From positions 17,568,278-17,632,277 of the forward strand of contig NC_068360.1 of assembly GCF_020536995.1 (NCBI RefSeq): DNA of 64,000 bases, given 5' to 3'. This document shows, piece by piece, positions 37,401 through 47,937 of the stretch. The stretch comes from Dreissena polymorpha. Taxonomy: Eukaryota; Mollusca; Bivalvia; Myida; Dreissenidae. Position numbers and translations under genes: made by a program. Within the stretch, counting starts at the first letter, position 1. Every line of letters begins with the position of its first letter. The notes below the pieces were generated by a model. The model searched no databases and was not told where the DNA came from. It was given only the letters and a program-made list of their open reading frames with translations.

Positions 37401-38371
37401 ATCATATCTAATCCTTTTTATTTCCTACCACAGTTAAAACATTGCTCACTCACAACTCAATATGTTCATGTCACACTGTTTTATTTCAGATGCTGCTATA
37501 CACATCTTTTCCTGTGGATGTCTTCCAAGTCCTGGTGGGTGTTCTGAAGAGGTTAGCTCCTTTCAACTACTATGCTGGCTGGACTGTTACCTGCTTCAGC
37601 CTAGAGGATCAACTATTAATCACCCTTATGAAATTACGTCTGAATTGTAAGGACTTAGATTTGGCAGTTAGATTTGATACAAGCAGAGGAACTGTTTCGA
37701 ACATTATAAATACATATATTTCTGTGCTTCATGAAATATTGTTTGAAGGAATTTTACTTAAAGTAGGAATTCCAAGCCAACTCAAATGCAAGGGATCCAT
37801 GCCGAAGTCATTTGAAGACTTTAGTTCTGCAAGAATTGCAATGGATGCTACAGAAATTGTGCAGGATGTTCCTTGTAACATGAACCATCAAACACTTTCT
37901 TATAGTAATTATAAAAGTAGACATACTGTAAAAGCTGTTACATGTGTTGCTCCAAATGGTGCATTAGTTTTTTGTTCAGATCTTTATCCAGGCTCTACAT
38001 CAGATGCAGCTATTGTTGATCACTCGAAAATATTAGAGCAACTTAAACCAGGTCACTTGATTTTGGCTGATAAGGGCTTCAATATTTTTGATAAACTTCC
38101 TGCTGGAGTTTCTTTAAACATTCCTCCTTTTCTTTCTAGTAAAGGTCATTTCACAAAAGAGGAAGCTTTACTTTGCTTCAAAATTGGAAGGAGCCGAATT
38201 CATGTAGAAAGGGCAAACGAAAGGATAAAAAATTATGATATTTTAGATCATATTCCTGCACAATACAGACATTTATCGACAAAAATTTTTCAATTGTGTT
38301 GTTGTCTTGTCAATCTTCAGGCTCCTCTTTTAAAGGAAATAGCAGATAAATATGAAATTGATTCAAACTAG
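34465..38371 (+). CDS. THAP domain / DDE_Tnp_4 transposase (5 exons, 482 aa)
   Basis: Exons 34465-34580, 34921-35058, 35756-35961, 36671-36777, 37490-38371; phases 2, 2, 1, 0 agree. The ATG is chosen because MVYCFAIHC is the first half of a C2CH THAP finger (then FRFP and a conserved W). Exon 2 completes it with ICSCHF. Exon 4 is a short coiled coil ([19 protein letters not shown], about residues 154-173). The last exon has a helix-turn-helix ([15 protein letters not shown] ... [10 protein letters not shown]) and the DDE_Tnp_4 catalytic core with the probable triad D308 (AMDATE), D383 (LADKGF) and E429 ([10 protein letters not shown]). The exon 3 donor (gtgaag at 35962) is chosen by phase; without it the frame stops at 36020. 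It would bind the element ends through the THAP finger and cut and paste the DNA. No broken frame seen. Confidence 0.87.
35157..35425 (+). repeat. family D element in transposase intron 2
   Basis: gtcccccaccactatagttg, ttggttggttggtctgttgg, tttggcatgcatgtatatct, ending ggggacatagtgtttccg and acacatatcttgttt. Confidence 0.8.
36949..37235 (+). repeat. family D relative in transposase intron 4
   Basis: Starts tatgcccccagtagggtggc, with the core tttggcatgcatgtgtatct, ending gtagggggcattgtgtttct and acacatctcttgtat. Same subfamily as the copy at 63137. Confidence 0.8.
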
Positions 38372-38389
38372 AGCTTTTACACAGTAAAA

Positions 38390-38815
38390 TTGACCCAATG
38401 ACCGAGTTTTTGACCCGGCACGGCCCATGTTCGAACTTGACATACACATCATCTAGAAAAAAATTCTGACCAAGTATGGTGAAGATCGGATGAAAACTAC
38501 TTGAATAAGAGAGCGGACATCATGCTGAATGTTAAATAACGCACAAAGTGACCCTATGACCTAGTTTTTGGCTCAGCATGGCCCATATTCAAACTTTGCG
38601 GCGAGATCATAAAACTTCTGACCAAGTTTGGTAAAGATATTGGATGAAAACTACTTGAATAAGAGAGCAGACAACATGCTGAATGTTTAAAACGCACTAA
38701 ATGGCCCAATGACCTAGTTTTTGATCCGGCATAACCCATATTCAAACTTGATCTAGACATCATCTAGATACAACTTCTGACCAAGTTTGGTGAAGATCGG
38801 ATGAAAACTACTTGA
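38390..38815 (+). repeat. 150-bp tandem repeat, about 3 units, after the transposase stop
   Basis: Units contain tgaccyaatgacctagtttt, ggcccatattcaaacttg, ctgaccaagtttggtgaaga, ggatgaaaactacttgaata and agagagcagacaacatgctg. Confidence 0.85.
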
Positions 38816-38824
38816 ATTACTTTG

Positions 38825-39010
38825 TGTACCTGAAAAATTCCTTCAAACAATATTTCGTGTAAATGATGCTGTATTCCTAAATCTTTTTGTAAAAAGAATG
38901 GATTTAGTTGTGACTTGTATGTACCATAAAGAGTTGATCCTCTTTGCTGAGGCAAGTTTCAGTCTAGCTAGCATAGTAGTTGAAAGGAGCAAACCTCTTC
39001 AAACACTCTG
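38825..39010 (-). pseudogene. inverted, shrunken copy of part of the transposase last exon
   Basis: The minus strand reads tgaagaggtttgctccttt-caactactatgct, then agaggatcaactcttta, then gaaatattgtttgaaggaat. These match, in order, exon bases near 37545, 37605 and 37735. About 200 bases of parent sequence are compressed by an internal deletion. In the parent these encode [18 protein letters not shown] and HEILFEGI. Confidence 0.8.
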
Positions 39011-39052
39011 AAGACAGTGTGGATGAATGGTTATTACATTTCAGTTGGCAAT

Positions 39053-39424
39053 TTGTATTTCTAATTTTAGCATATGCTTATGCCAATTTTATATGGAATG
39101 CTTGTATGCCTGTGAATTTTTGTGTGTATTGTTTATATCACAAATCATGCACATTTGGTTGTTCTGTATTTTTATTCCATAAACATCTAACAGACAGAAA
39201 GTATGACTGGTATATTCCACCCTATCGGAGGCATAGTTTGTATTTCTAATTTTAGCATATGCTTATGCCGATTGTATATGGAATGTTTGTATTTTTATGA
39301 ACTTTTGTGTGTGTTGTTTAAATAACAAATCATGCACATTTGGTTGTCGTTCTGTATTTTTATTTCATAAACATCTAACAGATGGAAAGTATGACTGGTA
39401 TATTCAACCCTATCGGGTGGCATA
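39053..39424 (+). repeat. two tandem copies of a 186-bp unit
   Basis: Both copies contain atttctaattttagcatatg, acaaatcatgcacatttggt and gtatgactggtatattc, at about 90% identity by eye. Unit borders are near 39239. Confidence 0.85.
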
Positions 39425-39554
39425 AAACACAAAGAAACAAATAAAAACAATTACATTTTATTGATTATGGCAACTCAGTTGACCATGATAAAGCTGCTGT
39501 TGAAAAGCATGCATTACTTACGACTTGAACAAATGAAAACGAGCGATGTGTTTG

Positions 39555-39780
39555 TGAAACACTATGTCCCCATTTATTTGACCCTGAAGTATGACCTTGA
39601 CCTTTCACCACTCAAAATGTGCAGCTCCATGAGATACACATGCATGTCAAATATGAAGTTGATATCTTCAATATTGAAAAAGTTATGGCAAATGTTAAAG
39701 TTTGCACAAACAAACCAACCAACCAACAGACAGGGCAAAAACAATATGTCCCCCAATATAGTGTTGGGGGACATAAAAAC
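39555..39780 (-). repeat. family D element, reverse
   Basis: Minus-strand reading gives gtcccccaacactatattgg, the ttggttggtt run and the tttggcatgc-like core. It ends in a hairpin at 39760-39775. Confidence 0.75.
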
Positions 39781-39902
39781 AACATTCTGCTGAAAATGTA
39801 GAATTAAAGAATATCTGTACTGTCACAAAATGGTTCAGTTATCTTTATATAAACAATATATAAATAACCAACTAATTGGTAGTACATGTATTAACATATT
39901 TC

Positions 39903-40080
39903 TTCAAAGGGGCCTTTTCACAGATTTTGGCACGTGTTGAAGTTTGCCATTCAATGCTTTAACATTGATAAATGTAAACTTTGGATCTAAAAAGCTCCAG
40001 TTACAAAAAGATGAATAAAAACAAAAGGTGTAGTCCTCAACTGGGATCGAACCACTGACCCCTGGAGTCCTGGAGTAATA
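39903..40080 (-). repeat. probable tRNA-derived SINE-like fragment
   Basis: ctgggatcgaaccactgacc is the complement of a B-box-like ggttcgatccc. The flank aaggggccttttcacagatt recurs at 52375. A related copy at 52500 ends with accactcggccatctgtgct, the inverse of a tRNA-like 5' half. Confidence 0.5.
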
Positions 40081-40102
40081 ACATCTCAGATTTAATGTAA
40101 CC

Positions 40103-40108
40103 TTTATT
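40103..40108 (-). promoter_or_regulatory. polyadenylation signal overlapping the YqaJ stop codon
   Basis: AATAAA on the minus strand includes the TAA stop (cgaataaag). A very short 3' end is implied. Confidence 0.45.
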
Positions 40109-43100
40109 CGTATAGTGATGGTAAAAAGCTCGAAAAATAAAAATCAATCATTTTTGACAGATTGACCGACCACAAATGATCCTTTGCTATTCTGATCACT
40201 TGCAAGTCTTTATTTGTCCACACAACAAGATCGCATGTATTAGTTCCCGTTATGTGTAGCTGTCCTTGAATCTGATGCCAGTAGTTGTGGGCTTGCTTGA
40301 GGGAAAGCCGTCCATCAGAAGATTGATCTGAAATGAGTATGCATCCATGTGTAAGAAGGCAATTGTAACCTAGTAGCAGGAATTTCAATTGAAGCACAAT
40401 CATGCTTTTTTATGCTTTTGATTTTAAAATTGATGGTCTTTTGACTCCTGCAAATAATCTGCATAGCATCATTTTGACACAAATGTAACAAAGAAACTAA
40501 CTTCAAAATATATTTCTTATCATACAATTATTGTTTGCATAGTATTTCATTTTAGTATATGCAAAACAACATTTACAGACTATATAAAAATTATTCAGGA
40601 ACCGATAACTTCATTTTTTGACCCCTGATTATTTTATTTGACCCCCGAAAAAGTCAAGCATGGGGTAATTTGACTCCTGGTTTACACAAATCTATTGAAA
40701 TCCCTGTAGTAGTGTTATATACATAAAGAGATTGTAAAAGCAAGACCATCTTTTACATCACACTGATTTTAATTATAGGAATGGATGTAATTGCACGCTG
40801 TATGCAAAATGGGTAATTGATGCATATTTTTTAATTGTTTATACTATAAATGCATTACAACATTGAAAATGTAGAAATAATAGTTTTACCTAGGTAGAAA
40901 TCCTTGATAGATGAACACGCCTCCTGGATAGTCATGTCTCTGGCAGTGTAGGGGCACTTTACTTCTATGATGTCTGCACTACATGTTGCTTGTCCATGTT
41001 GTTGATGAACTAAACCCCTAAACACGCCTTCGACAAAACCATCTGGTGATGCACCCAAGACACCAGACTCATGCAGCCAAATTCCTGTAATAAAATGATA
41101 GAACATAAGATATGACCTTAAAAATTACTTTTATTACAAAGCATAACTGCATTAACAGCTGAATAAGCACATTATGAAATTCTATTACAACTAAAGATCA
41201 ATTCAAACTTATAAAAAACACATTTTTCACTTGCCTGTCGGGCGTACAGCGACTCCTCCAACCTTACAGTATTCAGCTATGCACACCTGCTCATGTGTTA
41301 CCCCCCACTGCACAGGTGCCCTTTTTTCCAGGTTATACGCGCTCAGAAGTCTTTTTTTCAAGGACACTGTCAGTCTTGAAAAACATATACAAACACTTAT
41401 TTATCTTGTATGTTTATTTACATTAAACAACAGTATAAGTAACGCTCGATTGGTCATTGTCGGCTCGGGTACTACTTACATGTACCCTGGGTACTCTTAA
41501 GTATACATATATGTACCCCGGGTACGGTAAATATACTTAAAAATACCCAGGCTATTTTAGACTGTACCCGAGTTGTTTTCCTGCCCAAAATCTGATGTCG
41601 TCATAAATGCTACCGATACCGTTAAACGATATTGTTTATCTTAAACAAACTTCTCTTCAATTAACCCATTCATGTCTAGCGTCCTGAAAAGAGGACATTG
41701 CAAACAGCGTAAACCCAGATGAGACGCCGCATGATGCGGCGTCTCATCTGGGCCTACGCTGTTTGCTTAATATATAGAAATAAATATACTTAACATCCCT
41801 AATTTTGGAAATAAATTGATCCAACTTAGAAGGATGGGATAGTCCACTAGGAATAAATGGGTTTAAAAAAACACTACATCACCATGCTTTTTGAGTATGA
41901 GTTTCGATGATATATAGGCCATTTAACAGAAAATAGGCACTTATGTTAACATAATTAATTTAACAAAAATAGTCAACAACGACCGATTTAGCGTTCAAAT
42001 TCCCGGGTATGTTTAAGTATATTTACTGTACCCGGGGTACATGCAAGTATACTTAAGAGTACCCGGGGTAAATGTAAGTAGTATCCGAGCCGACAATGAC
42101 CAATCGAGCATAAGTAACTGCAATGCATTAAAAACATGGCATAAAAAGTAAAGCAAGTCTATTTTGTAATGTCGAGAAACATGTATCAGAAGTTCATATT
42201 GACCACTTAGTTTAAATTTATATTAACTCACATAAAATGAAGACATGTGCGTCATATATATTAAAATTATAGCAATATGTACTAGCACTTACTTTTTTTT
42301 GTCAAACGCTGACAAGATATGTCCGAAGTTAGAGGCGGTAAATCTCAACTTGCGAACAGCTGCCCATAAGGCATTTTCCCTCTGTCCAATAGTTGCTGCA
42401 GCTGTTTGGTTGACCTTTTCGTGCGACACCAGCAACTGTCGTCTCAGCCATGTGCGGGGGTCCTCAGCTCCCAGATATTCAGGATGGATCATCAAGTCAT
42501 CCAGGAGAGGCACTGGTACATCCGGTGTCTGTGGCTCCTCTGCCATAATCCAATGCAGAGCTTTAAACATAAAAAAGAACAGGTCAAATATTAGCAAAAG
42601 ACCATTAAAATAATGCTCATGTTTTTTTTTTAATAAACAAGACCATGTAGTATTGATAATTTTTGACATACCAAGGATTTTTTGGAATTATTATTTATAA
42701 GTCATACTATCACAACTACATAATTGCCAATGAGATAGCTTAATAAGTAATATCTCACTATTTGTACAGCATATTTTTTTTACGTGAAAATTATTGCTTA
42801 ACATATACATATATATTCAAACGCTTTAAAGCACATACCTGAAATACTCATACTAACTGGAACCGCTCAACAGTAACCAAAAATGCTAACAGGAAAAAAT
42901 CATGATAACAGGAACAAAACATTCTAACAGGGACCACTTATGCGAACCTGTAAAGCGACCCAACTGTCCAAGTTGTTTATAAATAAAAGTTCTGTCATCA
43001 TCTGAGACAGATCTGTTTAGAGCCCTGAGTAACGAGTAAAAAAAGGTACATTGCATTAAAAAATAATTATGAAAACAATTATTCTCATGAGTTAATGAAT

Positions 43101-45215
43101 AGATCTAGGATGGTTCGAAAAAGAATTATATACAGTACACAATTTTATTATTTCAAAATAATAGCTTTGAGATGACATTTTTTAATCATTTTAAAATTCT
43201 TTTGCTCTTTACCTGTATCCAGGCTGATTTGGTGGATACATTTCAGCCATCGTCACAGTTTTCTTGGGTGGTGCGGATTTCGGACGCTTGATCCAGGAAC
43301 ACTTAATGTCAGTTTTGCTCGCTCTCTTGTATCTGTATCATGAATTAATTTAATAACAACTTTTAAAAGCTTTAAAACATACAAGACATAATTAATACTT
43401 ATAGTAACACATAAGCATTTGCCTCTACATTCCCTGTGAGGATATTTGTGTTTATTATGAAAAACTTACAAATGTAATTGTTAGCTGAAAAAAGTATCAT
43501 GATTAGTAAACAGATAATTATTTTCTCTGAGTATATTTACAGCATGTTTAAAACATAAACAATACAAATATATGTAATTTTATGCATTACCCAAACAGTA
43601 AAGCAGCAGCCACATGATGACATTTGAATTCCCTCATTGGACACTGACACGTCGATGATTGTATCACGCCATTGTCCTCTGGTTCAAGGTGAATCTAATG
43701 AAAAACATAGAACAAAATCAGAATGAGAAAATAAATAGTGTTTAAACCATTACGAGTACGATTAGCATTTTACTTTGTCATAGTAATTCGGATGTATATA
43801 ACTAACCTACTCCTATAAATATGAGGTCGATTTGCATAAGCGGGGTAGCTTACGTCTAATTATTTGGACGGTTTATGGACGTTTCGTGCCACTGCCAGTT
43901 CGTGCCACTGATATTTGTGTGGAAAAGGGGTAGACGTTTCGTCCCACTGATAATATATAGGCAGATAGGTGTGAATAATGCCATATAGGTGTGAATGATA
44001 TTGGGGTGTACATTAATGTAGAAAATTCCAACAATGTTAACAATTATAATTATAAATAACAAAAATAAAATGATTTATTGTTAGTATACAAATATGTGTA
44101 CATAGTTCGTTATGTTCAATAAATATAAAACATAAAGTGTTTTTAATTTTTATGCATCATGTGTACCGGGTATGTGTATGTAAAAATAAAATAAAATAAT
44201 ATTTGTGCATAGTTCATTATGTTTAAAAAATATAAAACATGAAGTGCTGTTATTTTTTATGCTTCATGTGTATGCACTATATACATAAATAATAATATAA
44301 CACAAATGAACAATAATACATTTTATTCAATAAAGACCTAATAAAATGAAGTTGGTCTTTTACTTGTAGGAAAAGCTTATGCTTTACTATCGACTCACAA
44401 ACTATCAATTTGCGGTAAGTGCCTTTAAGTTATTAGCAAACAATGAATTACCGACTCGAACCAATTAGTAAACAACTCACCGCTTTAATGATGATTCAAA
44501 CTGTGTAATGAATATAATGTTAATTTATTGAAAATGTTTTAATATATTTATGTAATCAATCTAGATATTGTTAAAATGTATGTATGCATTCCCTTTTGAT
44601 ATTGTTAATGTATAATATAAAAGAGTATAGTAAATCTTGTTTTGTTTCTTGTAATAATATACCGGTAATGTAAATTTATTGAAAATGTTTGAATATATTT
44701 ATGTTATCAATCTAGATATTGTTAATGTATTATAAGAAGCATGTAAATTGACTCTTAAACATTTTTGTTCATGTAATTAAAAATAAATCTTGAAATCGCA
44801 GAATACTTTTAAAATGAATAAATAATCTTGAAATAAAACAATGTTGATTTAACATTGAACAGATGTTACAATCAAAGGTGCGAAAGTTACCCGTTATGAT
44901 TCACACCTATACGGTATTTTTCACACCTATCCGCTTATATATCAGTGGAACGAAACGTCCAATGCCCTCCTACACAAATATCAGTGGCACGAACTGGTAG
45001 TGGCACGAAACGTCCAGCACCCATTTGGACTAATAACTAACCGTAACATTGTATGATGTATTTTTCATTGAAGCCTGGACGCTGGCACGGATTACACGCA
45101 GTTCGTCCATAAAGAATTTCAATACCCTGTCGCTTTCAACCGATGCTTCACTCTTTCGACTTAATTTAACGTGCGATTCAACGTAGTTAGACCAGTACAT
45201 TATTGATATAGCCAT
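40104..45215 (-). CDS. SWIM zinc finger and YqaJ nuclease protein (8 exons, 429 aa)
   Basis: Exons in transcript order: 45215-45042, 43694-43591, 43332-43213, 43012-42948, 42560-42293, 41374-41235, 41084-40890, 40327-40104. Every phase agrees. Exon 2 has a SWIM finger (C74-x-C76 ... C83-x-H85, CQCPMREFKCHH). The YqaJ/lambda-exonuclease fold follows: KLRFTASNFG, then GASPDG with D305, IIEVKCP with E331 and K333, and YWHQIQGQL (Q374, Q376). The exon 41374-41235 uses a GC donor (gcaagt). The start is the first ATG in the first open exon, so an additional upstream coding exon is not excluded. In ISL2EU elements a YqaJ protein accompanies the transposase; its exact role is unknown and a DNA-end-processing function is inference. 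Confidence 0.83.
41444..42109. mobile_element. MULE-like non-autonomous element with 9-bp target duplication
   Basis: Terminal inverted repeats begin gctcgattggtcattgtcgg and continue, with mismatches, for about 140 bp (ggtacc/ttaagtat-rich). The duplication ATAAGTAAC is at 41435-41443 and 42110-42118. A 9-bp TSD with long TIRs fits Mutator-like elements. It lies in the YqaJ intron between exons 42560-42293 and 41374-41235, and contains the MITE at 41662. Confidence 0.78.
41662..41872. mobile_element. family G MITE (TTAA ends, gacgccgcat hairpin), nested
   Basis: Left ttaacccattcatgtctagc, core gagacgccgcatgatgcggcgtctc, right taaatgggttta. It is inserted inside the MULE-like element. Confidence 0.78.
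43870..45022. mobile_element. 1.15-kb inverted-repeat element with 8-bp target duplication
   Basis: TSD ATTTGGAC at 43862-43869 and 45023-45030. The arms share tggacgtttcgtgccact and then cagttcgtgccactgatat for about 120 bp, with matching ataggtgtgaat words deeper in. There is no ORF of note and the interior is very AT-rich. An 8-bp TSD allows hAT, P or Merlin-like origin; not assigned. It lies in the first YqaJ intron, 11 bases from the donor at 45041. Confidence 0.82.
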
Positions 45216-45274
45216 TCTGATTTTTTGTATGTACCCGGAAGTTGGAGATCTCGTGAAATATCGGTGGTCACATG

Positions 45275-45292
45275 ACGAGACTTACATACCCT
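45275..45292 (-). repeat. right terminal inverted repeat of the ISL2EU-type element
   Basis: acgagacttacataccct; an exact inverse of the left end, followed by AT. Confidence 0.85.
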
Positions 45293-46794
45293 ATAGTGCT
45301 TACCTGATACCAGACCGCATTGCCCGAGACAGTGACTTTCTCCCGGAACTGCACAGGCTGCATCCGCAGCACAACCCTTAAGCTCAATCATGGTCTGGCT
45401 GACTCTGAAATAGTGAAATCTGAATTTACAGATGCTCATTTGTCTAAAGGTTATGAGTTTATTGCCTATCTTATTAAAAGCAAACACAATGACATGCTTG
45501 AAAAGACATGTGCATTTCTGAAAAGACATACAGCTGCCCGATACTTGACTAGGAAAAGGCGCTATGGTCTTCACTCTGAAATTCATTACTCTAAGGGCTT
45601 AACAGAACAAAAGCCAGATCTTACAGCTAATTGGCCCCACCTACAGCTAAATATGCTTTATAGGTTGAAAATAAAGTTATTTGTCTGAAGAACTAGTGCT
45701 ATTAACTCATCAGCTATGTTGCTCCACTGGCCGCAATTCTGTAAACATAGTGTATATATGGAAATACCTAGTCTACCACCTGCACCGCACCACTACGTCC
45801 ACTGTAAAAATACACAGCTAAGTTAGTACTTTAACCAACAAACTGAAATTCATGTGTTAATTAAACAATCAGTATGATGACTCACATTGAAATCATGTCC
45901 AGTGCACCAGTCAGAGCAAGACAGCTAGCGGATTGTTGACCATCTACGGCTCAAGGACAAACGGTCAGGCCTACAAACAAAGAGAAAAATGGCATAAATG
46001 GGTTGCATGCATGTAATTTTGCATATTTTTCATCTTGCTCTCCACCTGAAACTTCAATCTATGGACATAATAATATTTACATTTAAGATTTGTTGGAAAT
46101 GTTACCCTTACTTGTCCATACCAGGTCCCCCAACCATCCGGAACAGTCCAAAACCACCTAAAACATCCATTTGGACCAAAATATTGACACCTCTCATCTA
46201 TTTTAGCACCCAAATCATCAAAACATTCATTAAAATTCATTTTCTACTTGTCTCGCTTGCAGACGAATCCATGCGACCTTGACATTGCAGTAAATGTGCT
46301 TTTTAAAGGTTATATTACACTAATTCCGATTCCCATAGGGTCCCATTATAAAACTGACAACTTTCACAGCATTTTTCTTGCCTTTCCGACGTATCAATTT
46401 TTCCGAACCTGGTATCATTTTAAAGATGGATCTGTCATCTTCCAATAATTGCAATCAAAAACATACCGTCTCGCAACTTCTAAGAAAGTAAATCGCTGTC
46501 GAATGAACCCACCGTAGAAAAACGTGTTTCGGAATCCTAATTTCGACAAAAGCCCCACACAATAGAAAACACACCCTCAAAAGTTCATCTTTTAAGTTAG
46601 CTTCCAATCCAAGGCATCAAAGTACTCCAGACACATACAGGATATTACAAATAACCACAAAAGACATGTCTCACATTGTTAAATGGCTTATATTCAAGAA
46701 GAGAAAAGGAACTCTTTAGAAATAGGCACTACTTTCGAATGGACCACGGAGGGATACACAATGATTTAGTGTAATGTAACCAATAAGCGTCTAT

Positions 46795-46935
46795 ATGAAG
46801 CTATTTCGGACTTGTTACTAAGTTCGGACACGAAAAAAGCACTCGACCCATCGGGCTACCGGCTTAGAATTTTCACTTGACCTACGCAAAAATCACTCGA
46901 CCCGGTCGACGGTCGAGCGGGTTACGGCCAAGACT
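46795..46935. repeat. dispersed repeat ('aaaaagcactcgaccca')
   Basis: gaagctatttcggac, cactcgacccatcgggct and cggtcgagcgggttacg recur, diverged, at 48888-49003. Confidence 0.6.
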
Positions 46936-47144
46936 GAAAAGTCTAACACAAGGTCTTCATTCATTCATGGTCATTGTCTGAGTCACTGGCATCCAGGTCT
47001 ACATGTCAGGTATGCTCTTTAAGGTGGCCTGAAAAGACATTGAATAAAGTAAATGCAATGTCAAACTAGCAATAATAACTGTGCATAAGAAAAAGAAGAA
47101 CAAGAAGGTAACTTTTCGGCCCTAACTTCTGAGTCTTCTTAACC

Positions 47145-47370
47145 CATTCATGCCTAGCGTCCTGAAAAAAAGGACATTGCAAACAGCGTAGACCCAGATG
47201 AGACGCCGCATAATGCGGCGTCTCATCTGGGTCTGCGCTGTTTGCTTAAAGAAATTTCTGTTAGAAATATTCTAAATATAGAAAAAAAATATACCAGACA
47301 CCCCTACTTTTGGAAATAAATTGATCCAATTTAGAAGAATGGGAGAGATCCACTGGGCATAAATGGGTTA
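47145..47370. mobile_element. family G MITE
   Basis: ttaacccattcatgcctagc, core gacgccgcataatgcggcgtc, aaatgggttaa; complete, TTAA at both ends. Confidence 0.82.
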
Positions 47371-47523
47371 ATCTAAAACAAAATTTGCAGCAGTATATCC
47401 AGTAAGCCACATCTGATTTGTCGCGGATTGAATTTACTGTCAGGATTTGTTCCTTGACAGATAATCTTTATCTATTAAAACGATACTTGTAAGTTAGTGC
47501 ATGATATTGTATTGCATGTTTTT

Positions 47524-47785
47524 ATGTCCCCCACCACTATTAGTGGGGGACATATTGTTTTTGCCCTGTCTGTTGGTTGGTCTGTTGGTTTGCCCAAACT
47601 TTAACATTTTGCCATAACTTTTGCAGTATTGAAGATAGCAACTTCATATTTGGCATGCACGTGTATCTCATGGAGTTGCACATTTTGAGTGGTGAAAGGT
47701 CAAGGTTATCCTTCAAGTTCAAAGGTAAAAAAAAATCAAAGCGGCGCAGAAGGGGACGGTGTTTCTGACAAACACATTTCTTGTT
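47524..47785 (+). repeat. family D element
   Basis: The hairpin gtcccccaccactattagtgggggac, then ttgccctgtctgttggttgg and tttggcatgcacgtg, ending gaaggggacggtgtttctg and acacatttcttgttt. Confidence 0.8.
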
Positions 47786-47937
47786 TTACATTACGTTTGA
47801 AATGCACACACCAGCCAGTCAGCAATGCAGGCTCAGTATCAAATTCCTCAATACTTGGAGACATCAAAACAAAGCCATGACCGATTATTTTTCCATTACG
47901 GTTGGAATTTTCGTTTCCTTGGCTGTTAATATTTTTA

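Larger units (their letters stand above)
34395..45292. mobile_element. complete ISL2EU-type DNA transposon with two convergent genes
   Basis: Terminal inverted repeats of 18 bp (agggtatgtaagtctcgt at 34395 and its exact inverse ending at 45292), plus a shared subterminal aacttccgggtac in both arms. The flanking duplication is AT (34393-34394 and 45293-45294) or, shifted by one base, TA. Inside are a THAP/DDE_Tnp_4 transposase on + and a SWIM/YqaJ nuclease on -. They start about 70 bp and 77 bp from the ends and converge on the middle. The pairing of a Tnp_4 transposase with a YqaJ-domain protein is what I know from ISL2EU elements. All 13 exons are open and in phase, so the element looks coding-competent despite several nested insertions in its introns. 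Confidence 0.85.

Noticed and set aside
40030-40080. tRNA gene
   Set aside because: Only a B-box-like gatcgaacc word with a degenerate surround and a dispersed relative at 52500. Better explained as a SINE remnant.
45304-45404. Minus-strand exon-like segment with tttcag acceptor and gtaagc donor next to the transposon's right end
   Set aside because: One frame is open, but no phase-compatible neighbours or recognisable product. The overlapping + frame (45320-45688) is equally unsupported.
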